Shown here piece by piece: positions 5,586 through 11,734 of a stretch of DNA of 11,734 nucleotides (its first letter is position 1; each line of letters opens with the position of its first letter). Position numbers and translations under genes: made by a program. The DNA comes from an uncultured Saprospiraceae bacterium (GTDB taxonomy: Bacteria > Bacteroidota > Bacteroidia > Chitinophagales > Saprospiraceae), in contig CAJQNM010000419.1 of the NCBI GenBank assembly GCA_905479665.1, positions 1 to 11,734 of the forward strand, read 5' to 3'. The notes under the pieces were generated by a model. That model made no database searches and was not told the DNA's origin. It saw only the letters and a list, made by a program, of their open reading frames with translations.

Positions 5586-8177
5586 TTAGTTCAGTTTGCG
5601 CAGGATGGTCACGTGACCTAGAAACTGCTCCATGCCATTGCCAGTTTGCATTCGCATTACCCAGAAATAACCTCCATCAGGCAGCTCATCACCATCGTTT
5701 TCAACCCCATTCCAAGTGTTGTTGTAATTGTCCATTGCAAAGACCAACTCACCATGACGATTGAATATCTCCAATTCATTGTCCGTGCCATCTGCACAAG
5801 CAATGGCAAATTCATCGTTTAGGCCATCACCATTGGGCGTGATCACCTGTCGGCCCGTACCACACTCTTGGTCTCCACCTGTGATGGGTCTTGACCCTGA
5901 TTCTTGGCAACCATTGGCATCCGTGACAATCACAGTATATGTGCCCTGGGGCAACTGACTGATCAAGCGCGTAGTCGAAGGTGGGTCACCATCATTCCAG
6001 CGATAGGTGTATGGGGCTGTGCCACCAGAAACCTCGGCGAGTGCTGAGCCCTCCACATCGTTTGGAGCAGAAGTCGTTGATACATTGACCATCAGCTCAT
6101 CTGGAGCCACTACCATGCGATTGCGTGAGATACTGGAGCCATCGCTATCGGTTACTGTAACACTTACTTCACCCGGGCAAACACCGGTCACGGTTGCTGT
6201 CGTTTCGCCAGAGCTCCACTGAAAAGTGTAGCCTCCAGCACCACCAGTCGCAGCGGCCGTGATGTTTGCATCACAATCTCCAAAACAGCTGATATCCGCG
6301 CCATTGTAATCTTCAAAGTCAAACGTAAAATCAAGTTCTCCGCCCGTTCCACCCACGGTATAGGTTTCGATGAGATCGCAGCCGTTGGCATCAGTGATCG
6401 TCACCATAAAAGTGCCCGGCATTACATTGTTTAGGTCTTCATTCATGGTCCCATCACTCCAGCTGTATTGCAAACCATTGCCCGCAACTGTGATGTCTAC
6501 CGATCCATTGGCATTGCCATCGAGGGCATCGGTGATTTCTTCAGTGGTGATCACGATGGCATCCGCCACTACGATCTCCGTATTTTCGATCTCCTCCCCT
6601 CCAGCATCGTTCACCACAAGTACATAGGTACCTGCCGCCACATTGGCCAGATCTTCGCTGGTGCTGATCTGATTACCATCTAGGGACCAGGCAAAGGTAA
6701 AGGGTGCCGTACCGCCAGTGACGGTGACATCAATACTTCCTGCTGATTCTCCCGGACAGGGTGCGCTGATCGTGGTAGATACATTGGCATTGCCCATGCC
6801 ACCTACGTCGACCGTGCCATCGCACTGACCGAAAGGAAGTACCATGCTCGTATTTGAGGCTTCACGATTAGTGAGTCCATCGGTAAATTCGACCATAGTC
6901 ATCGCCCCGTTCGTGCCAATGACATCAAAGCAAATCGAAAAAATTACTTGATCATCAGGCAGAGTAAGCCCATCTGTTGTTGTTTCTGTCCATACGAATG
7001 AGAGTATTCCATTTGCGCCCTGATCTAGGTTAAAATTTCCGGCACTCAAGCCAGTAAGGTCGAAATTCTGAACACGTGGATTTGAGAGTACCGCGTCGTC
7101 CCACTCGATAGTTCCTCCCATCGCTAACATTTCAACAAATCCTTTTATGGAAACATCCATGCATACCTCTGTGTTGGCTTGTGGTGTCTCTTCAGAGATC
7201 ACCATCGCAAAACCTTCCACATCACATTCACGACCCATGCCACCCCCACCGCCGACACTCACGGTGCCATCTTTCTTGGTAAAGTTGATGCGCATGTCAT
7301 CGTTATCGACAAATTCGATCGGTGTAGGATCATTGCTAAATTCTACCGCACGATTTCCCGTAGCGCCTAAGATGGTAAAGCAAATTTCAAATATCTTACT
7401 GCCATCGGCCACAGTCACCCCGTTTGCATTCGGGTCCGACCACTGTACGGGTACCTTTCCTGTGGCGACATCCGCAAGATTAAACGACCCATCATTGAGG
7501 CCCGAGAGATCGAAATCTCCGACTCTGACAAATTCTAGAAATGCAGGATCCCAATTGAGACTGAACTGCATCCCGGTCACGTTGGTAAAATCATCTACAG
7601 TAACCTCCACGCAGACTTCTTCACCAGTAGCTCCTTCCACATCAGAACCAATGATCCGCAGGCTTCCACCTCCGTTGCCACCGCCACTGCCAAAAACTCC
7701 TCCTTCTTGTTCGAGACCGACGTTCATCTCACCGGCATCCACTATTTCGATTCTACGGGGATCATCAGACAGAGTAATCGTTGTACCTGAGCCTGCTGCT
7801 CCAACAACATCAAAGTCGAGGGTAAAAACGACCGTGCCGCTATCAAGTGAATTTGCTTCAAGCGATTGATCAAACCACTGCACCACGATCTTGCCATCAT
7901 CGACAAATCTTGGATCCAGGTTGAAAGCTCCCTCGTCAAAGTCACGCAGTGCGCTCGTCACATTTTTGAGCTCCTTAAACTGAAGGACACTCACATCCCA
8001 ATTGATCGAAAATTGCATCCCAATCAAATTGTCAAAATCCTTAACGGCAAAATCGACACTGACGACAGAGCCAGGGTCGCCGGCCGTGTTCGAAAGCACG
8101 AATGTCGGTCCACTCTGAGCCAGAGTGGCGCCGCAGGTCATCATCAGAATGAGAAAAGCGAAGTATATTTTCTTCAT
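5586..8177 (-). CDS. Large T9SS-secreted surface protein: three cohesin-like domains, SprB-type repeats, type B sorting domain
   Basis: This 863-residue exported protein starts at ATG 8177 with signal peptide MKKIYFAFLILMMTCGATLA. Three cohesin-like beta-sandwich domains follow, at about residues 25-155, 173-308 and 322-458. They share the pattern GMQFS-NWD-LEF (MQFSINWD at 54, MQFSLNWD at 203, a divergent MGGTIEWD at 353) and end in D-G-V glycine linkers, such as GSGGGNGGG at 163-171. Four SprB-type repeats occupy about 463-766, each with G-TAP-Y/F-W and GTY-V-VTDANGC, for example at 719-757. The C-terminus (776-863) carries ITPNGDGLNDEF, IFNRHGELVF, WNG and DGGYFWVM, the type B (gliding-motility-associated) sorting domain for T9SS export. 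Cohesins bind dockerins in cellulosomes, but such domains also occur in non-cellulosomal surface proteins. It is probably an extracellular adhesin or scaffold; ligand unknown. Confidence 0.93.
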   Translation of the reverse strand: MKKIYFAFLILMMTCGATLAQSGPTFVLSNTAGDPGSVVSVDFAVKDFDNLIGMQFSINWDVSVLQFKELKNVTSALRDFDEGAFNLDPRFVDDGKIVVQWFDQSLEANSLDSGTVVFTLDFDVVGAAGSGTTITLSDDPRRIEIVDAGEMNVGLEQEGGVFGSGGGNGGGSLRIIGSDVEGATGEEVCVEVTVDDFTNVTGMQFSLNWDPAFLEFVRVGDFDLSGLNDGSFNLADVATGKVPVQWSDPNANGVTVADGSKIFEICFTILGATGNRAVEFSNDPTPIEFVDNDDMRINFTKKDGTVSVGGGGGMGRECDVEGFAMVISEETPQANTEVCMDVSIKGFVEMLAMGGTIEWDDAVLSNPRVQNFDLTGLSAGNFNLDQGANGILSFVWTETTTDGLTLPDDQVIFSICFDVIGTNGAMTMVEFTDGLTNREASNTSMVLPFGQCDGTVDVGGMGNANVSTTISAPCPGESAGSIDVTVTGGTAPFTFAWSLDGNQISTSEDLANVAAGTYVLVVNDAGGEEIENTEIVVADAIVITTEEITDALDGNANGSVDITVAGNGLQYSWSDGTMNEDLNNVMPGTFMVTITDANGCDLIETYTVGGTGGELDFTFDFEDYNGADISCFGDCDANITAAATGGAGGYTFQWSSGETTATVTGVCPGEVSVTVTDSDGSSISRNRMVVAPDELMVNVSTTSAPNDVEGSALAEVSGGTAPYTYRWNDGDPPSTTRLISQLPQGTYTVIVTDANGCQESGSRPITGGDQECGTGRQVITPNGDGLNDEFAIACADGTDNELEIFNRHGELVFAMDNYNNTWNGVENDGDELPDGGYFWVMRMQTGNGMEQFLGHVTILRKLN

Positions 8178-8214
8178 ATCATTTTGTTTAGCTGGTCTAG
8201 GATCTCAACTATTG

Positions 8215-8868
8215 CTAGCTTATGCTTAGCCCTTGAGCAGCCTTGACCAGGCTTACTGTATTACTTACTCCCAGTTTACGCATTATGTTCTTTCGATGCA
8301 CACTCACCGTCTGATCACTGATAAACAATTGTTGTGCTATTTCCTTATTGCTAAAAGCTTGGGTGATCAAGGTCAGAATCTCCTGCTCCCGCTTGGTCAG
8401 ACGGTATTTAACACTAAAAGAATCTTGATAATGTCCGTTTCTTGCAACGCCTCTTCTGGGATTTGCTGAGACCTGAACGCCTGTACCCATGAATGTATTA
8501 TTCTCCATCACGGTTTGGATGGCCTCTTCGAGCTCTTCCAGGCGTGAGGATTTTAGGATAAATCCATCTGCACCACCCAAAAATGCTTGCTTAACGACTT
8601 TACTATCCTTGTAACTGGTGAGAATAATGATCCGTGCGTCAGGTGCAAGTTCTTTGATGGTCGATATCAAATCTAATCCATTAAGTTTACCAAGATTGAG
8701 ATCTAGAAGTACTAAATCCACCCGCTTCCGCTTCAATATCGTGACCAAATCACTACCTGCTGGGCAGATAATCGTTGATATGTCGAGATCACTTTCATAA
8801 TTCAACAGGCACGATATACCCTCTGCAAATAGCAGATGATCCTCCACTAGTACTGTACTAATCACCAT
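8215..8868 (-). CDS. NarL/FixJ-type (LuxR family) response regulator
   Basis: This 217-residue two-component transcription regulator has a receiver domain (about 1-120) and a C-terminal helix-turn-helix. The acidic pocket is Glu9-Asp10, the phosphoacceptor Asp56 (in LVLLDLNLG), the switch Thr84 and the conserved Lys106 (GFILKSS). The LuxR-type HTH spans about 153-217 with LTKREQEILTLI, SNKEIAQQLFISDQTVSVHR and the closing RKLGVSN, so it should bind DNA and act as an activator or repressor when phosphorylated. The start is ATG 8868. No partner sensor kinase lies in the window. The stop codon is only 37 bp before the secreted protein's start, on the same strand and with no visible terminator, so it is probably the first gene of an operon with the adhesin and PorP-like gene (inference). 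It may control that module and itself. Confidence 0.93.
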   Translation of the reverse strand: MVISTVLVEDHLLFAEGISCLLNYESDLDISTIICPAGSDLVTILKRKRVDLVLLDLNLGKLNGLDLISTIKELAPDARIIILTSYKDSKVVKQAFLGGADGFILKSSRLEELEEAIQTVMENNTFMGTGVQVSANPRRGVARNGHYQDSFSVKYRLTKREQEILTLITQAFSNKEIAQQLFISDQTVSVHRKNIMRKLGVSNTVSLVKAAQGLSIS

Positions 8869-9119
8869 AAATAGGTCAATTTTTCGCTGATATCTAAAAA
8901 CTTTTAGCTAATACATTATAAACTATAGCAATTTGAGTGCCATTTTTCGTCAAAAGCCATAAAAAGCAGACTCTTCTATCGGCAAAGTCGGCATCCAGGC
9001 ACCAATGAAATAAGCTAAGTCGTTGAAGTGTACGGAATTAGACAAGGAGATCGGCACATCGTAAGATGCTCGTTAAATTTATTCGCGTAGTACCTCACTA
9101 GAAAAAGGCTGTTTAGCTA
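8869..9119. other. Divergent intergenic region between the regulator and the large surface-protein gene
   Basis: This 251-base region holds no open frame I can support and no RNA gene I recognise. It is AT-rich over about 8869-8960, next to the regulator, and less so closer to 9119. It must carry the promoters of both flanking genes, but I see no convincing TAnnTTTG/TTTG pair on either strand. The plus strand has a purine stretch (AAAAAGG) about 12 bases upstream of the TTG start at 9120, a weak ribosome-binding candidate. One inverted repeat at 8894-8907 is listed separately. Confidence 0.6.
8894..8907. promoter_or_regulatory. Short inverted repeat, possible operator upstream of the regulator gene
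   Basis: CTAAAA and TTTTAG are exact 6-base reverse complements separated by two bases. The site lies 25-39 bases upstream of the regulator's start codon, in the promoter-proximal position. LuxR-type regulators usually bind such short palindromes as dimers, so autoregulation is conceivable. AT-rich sequences give such repeats by chance, so the claim is weak. Confidence 0.25.
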
Positions 9120-11734
9120 TTGATAAGATCCTTTCCATATAAGGTAACTGCACTCATCATCGTGCTCATCAGCATAGGCAGCGCCCTACATGCTCAAGTC
9201 ACAGATTCACTCTCCAATGTCTACCATCGAGAAGTCCATACGGGCCAAGATTCCTTTTTCTTGCACTATCACACTATTGTGGAGGGCAGCCTCTCCATGA
9301 CGCCTCTTACGGGGCACGCTGTACCTGACTATCGCATTACGAATTCATACCTGGTCTGGCAAGACATACAGCATTTGCCTGATAGTGCCTACTACCGCAT
9401 CGACTTTAGAGTCTATCCATTTGATTTTGAGCGGTGGTACAGCCGATTTGATTCGATTATGTACCGCGATGGCATGATGCAGGCCCTCGAGCCGATCACT
9501 TTCGACCCAAATGCAACGGGTCGGCCCATCATCGAGGAGACCGGACTCAAGTACGACGGCAGTTTTTCGCGGGGCCTGTCTCTGGGAAATCGGCAAGACC
9601 TCGTCCTAAATTCAAATTTCGACTTACGCATGGCCGGCCCACTGGGAGACAATATCGAAATTCTCGCTGCGCTGTCTGACAATAGCATTCCACTTCAACC
9701 AGAAGGCAATACGCAACAACTCCAGGAGTTTGACAAAATATTTATCCAACTTTCGAAAGGAAAGAATGTACTCATCGGCGGTGATTTTGAATTGAAGCGA
9801 CCGAAAAGTCATTTCATGAATTATTTCAAGCGCACACAAGGTGCCCGCTTTGCAACGACCGTGGCCCTGGCAGCGGAAAAGACACTATCTACTTCGGTCG
9901 CCATCGCTGGGTCGAAGGGAAAATTCGCACGTATCAATATCGACGGTGTAGAAGGAAATCAAGGGCCTTATCGCTTGCCTGGTACCGACGGGGAGCGCTT
10001 TATCATCGTACTCGCCGGATCGGAAAAGATTTATGTTGATGGAAAACTTCTGCAGAGAGGTCTAGAAAAAGACTACACAATAGACTACAATGCTGGAGAA
10101 GTCTTCTTTACCCCAAATCAGCTTATCACCAAAGACAAGCGGATCATTGCTGAGTATGAATATTCCGTACAGAGTTACAATCGATCGATCTATACCGCAG
10201 AGATTGACTATCAGGCCAAGGGATATGGCCTGCGCTTCAATGCCTACAGCGAGCAAGACGGGATTCTCTCTGCCGGCCTGCTCAATCTAACGGCCGAAGA
10301 CAAGCAGTTTTTGGGGGAGCTGGGGGACAATATCGAATCATCCTTTAGCAATTCCATAAGACGTCGTGATGGTGGCTTTGATCCCAACATAGTGATGTAT
10401 GCCCTGATCGACACATTAGGTTACGAACGTGTGTTGGTGAGGAGTACTGATGCAGAAGTGGCGCTCTACACTGCTCGCTTCACTTTTCTGGGCCAAAATC
10501 AAGGCAACTATATCCAGATTGCCAGCGAGTCGAATGGCGAAGTATACGCCTGGATCGCACCGGACGCCGCAGGCAACCCAAAAGGCACGCACGGTGCAGT
10601 GCAGCAGTTAGTCACACCGCGACAGCGCCAAATGTTTACGCTGGGTGGGCACGTTGATCTGGGCAAGCAAGGGGTGCTGCGTTCTGAAGTCAGTATGACA
10701 AAAAATGATCTGAATCGCTTTTCGGATGGTGATGCTCAAGATGATCTCGGATTTGCTATTAATAATCGATTGGATAAATCTTTTACCCTAAAGCAAAAGA
10801 AAGATAAGCCTGATTTGGTCCTGACTACATCGTTTATGCACGAATTTGTGCAACGCAATTTTCGCGCACTCAACCCGTATCGAGTGGCAGAATTTTCGCG
10901 CGATTGGAATCTACGCGATCTAAAACAAGCGGATGAACACCTCATGTATGCTTCTGCTGCATTGCGCAAAGGAGCGAGTAAAGAACTAAGCTACCAGTAC
11001 AGTGGACTATTTCGCAAGAATGTCTACGAGGGAAATAAACATCTGATCTCGCTCAATTATGTCAACCCTGGCTTTGCGGTGCGGGGCGTATTTAACCATC
11101 TTCAATCTGAAGATAATTTTCGGTCCTCGACATTTCTCAGACCTATTATCGATGTGTCAAAAACAATGGGCACGGCACGCAAATGGACGTTGGGTTTTTA
11201 TTTTGAAGAGGAGAAAAACAGTGTAATCAGTGCAGGGCAGATCGATACCTTAAGTACAAGTAGTTTTTATTACGATCTCGCAAAAGTGTACCTGCGCAAA
11301 GAGCAAGGCAAAAAACTCAATCTTAAAATGTCCTACCAAAAAAGATGGGACTACCGACCACGCGTTGCTGAATATGGATTGGCCACGCTGGCAGATGATT
11401 TTTCGATCGGCGGCCGCTGGGCTGAAGGAGCAAAATCCATCCTTGATGGAACCCTCACTGTGCGCAACCTAGCCATCCTAGATCCAGAACAGCAAACCGC
11501 AGAAGCCGGGCTAAATTATCTGGGCCGCATTACTCATCAATTTAATCTGGGAAGTGGGTTACTTCGTACCAATACCACGTATCAGGTGAGTTCGGGACAA
11601 GAACCGAAGCGTACCTTTCAATATCTCAAGGTAGATCCGGGATTGGGTGTCTATACTTTTATTGATGTGAATGGAGACGGCATCCAACAAGTCAATGAAT
11701 TTGAAATCGCGGCATTTCAGGAGCAAGCAGAATA
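9120..11734 (+). CDS. Very large secreted outer-membrane/surface protein, 3' end outside window (TTG start)
   Basis: The frame is open from an in-frame TAG (9114-9116) to the window edge: 871 codons seen. The only start giving a signal peptide is TTG 9120: MIRSFPYKVTALIIVLISIG followed by SALHAQ; the first in-frame ATG (about 9297) would lose it. No other in-frame ATG lies earlier. The body is rich in alternating polar/hydrophobic beta-strand pattern. Recognisable pieces are YDGSFSRGLSLGNRQDLVLN (145-164), LAALSDNSIPLQPEGNTQQL (182-201), a GGDFELKRP segment (220-228) and IYVDGKLLQRG...DYTIDYNAGEVFFTP (304-332). Near the edge is an EF-hand-like loop DVNGDGIQQVNE (849-860). These fit a conserved but unnamed Bacteroidota outer-membrane family (from memory); no function can be given. 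It is divergent from the regulator gene. Confidence 0.85.
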   Translation, partial: MIRSFPYKVTALIIVLISIGSALHAQVTDSLSNVYHREVHTGQDSFFLHYHTIVEGSLSMTPLTGHAVPDYRITNSYLVWQDIQHLPDSAYYRIDFRVYPFDFERWYSRFDSIMYRDGMMQALEPITFDPNATGRPIIEETGLKYDGSFSRGLSLGNRQDLVLNSNFDLRMAGPLGDNIEILAALSDNSIPLQPEGNTQQLQEFDKIFIQLSKGKNVLIGGDFELKRPKSHFMNYFKRTQGARFATTVALAAEKTLSTSVAIAGSKGKFARINIDGVEGNQGPYRLPGTDGERFIIVLAGSEKIYVDGKLLQRGLEKDYTIDYNAGEVFFTPNQLITKDKRIIAEYEYSVQSYNRSIYTAEIDYQAKGYGLRFNAYSEQDGILSAGLLNLTAEDKQFLGELGDNIESSFSNSIRRRDGGFDPNIVMYALIDTLGYERVLVRSTDAEVALYTARFTFLGQNQGNYIQIASESNGEVYAWIAPDAAGNPKGTHGAVQQLVTPRQRQMFTLGGHVDLGKQGVLRSEVSMTKNDLNRFSDGDAQDDLGFAINNRLDKSFTLKQKKDKPDLVLTTSFMHEFVQRNFRALNPYRVAEFSRDWNLRDLKQADEHLMYASAALRKGASKELSYQYSGLFRKNVYEGNKHLISLNYVNPGFAVRGVFNHLQSEDNFRSSTFLRPIIDVSKTMGTARKWTLGFYFEEEKNSVISAGQIDTLSTSSFYYDLAKVYLRKEQGKKLNLKMSYQKRWDYRPRVAEYGLATLADDFSIGGRWAEGAKSILDGTLTVRNLAILDPEQQTAEAGLNYLGRITHQFNLGSGLLRTNTTYQVSSGQEPKRTFQYLKVDPGLGVYTFIDVNGDGIQQVNEFEIAAFQEQAE

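Noticed and set aside
7147..7869. 240-residue open frame on the plus strand
   Set aside because: It lies wholly inside and antisense to the cohesin-bearing gene; the Pro/Ser/Thr-rich translation is the usual shadow of a Gly/Asp/Val-rich gene and shows no known motif.
8178..8214. Terminator between the regulator and the adhesin gene
   Set aside because: No stable stem followed by a T run was found in the 37-bp gap.

Overview
The window looks like a chromosomal segment from a member of the Bacteroidota, probably a free-living type near the Saprospiria or Flavobacteriia. The evidence is a PorP/SprF-family type IX secretion protein, a long secreted protein ending in a type B (gliding-motility-associated) sorting domain, a DUF4783 protein, a DUF2400/TIGR02757 protein, and the lack of clear Shine-Dalgarno sequences. 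The exact lineage is inference.

Left part (1-4527): the 3' end of infB (translation initiation factor IF-2) is followed one base later by a DUF2400 gene that starts with GTG. A 162-bp near-perfect palindrome (1772-1933) fills the gap to the convergent DUF4783 gene. Divergent from DUF4783 is gpmI (cofactor-independent phosphoglycerate mutase), probably with a GTG start. It is coupled by a 4-base overlap to a small lipoprotein gene.

Middle part (4541-8868): an array of seven 8-bp units separates the lipoprotein gene from a convergent three-gene minus-strand cluster. In transcription order this cluster is a NarL/LuxR-type response regulator, an 863-residue secreted protein and a PorP/SprF-like outer-membrane protein. 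The secreted protein has three cohesin-like domains, four SprB-type repeats and a T9SS type B sorting domain. The gaps are 37 and 47 bp and contain no obvious terminator. The order of large surface protein followed by PorP-like partner matches the sprB-sprF type of arrangement; the leading regulator gene suggests dedicated control of the module.

Right part (8869-11734): a 251-bp divergent intergenic region leads to a very large open frame that runs off the window. It begins at a TTG codon, carries a clear signal peptide, and encodes a probable outer-membrane or surface protein with no recognised name. It ends in the window with a perfect EF-hand-like calcium loop.

The most unusual items are the long palindromic element, whose mismatches are mostly G.U-compatible in the plus-strand transcript, the 8-bp repeat array, and the regulator/cohesin-adhesin/PorP module. 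No RNA genes, CRISPR array, transposase or phage genes were seen.
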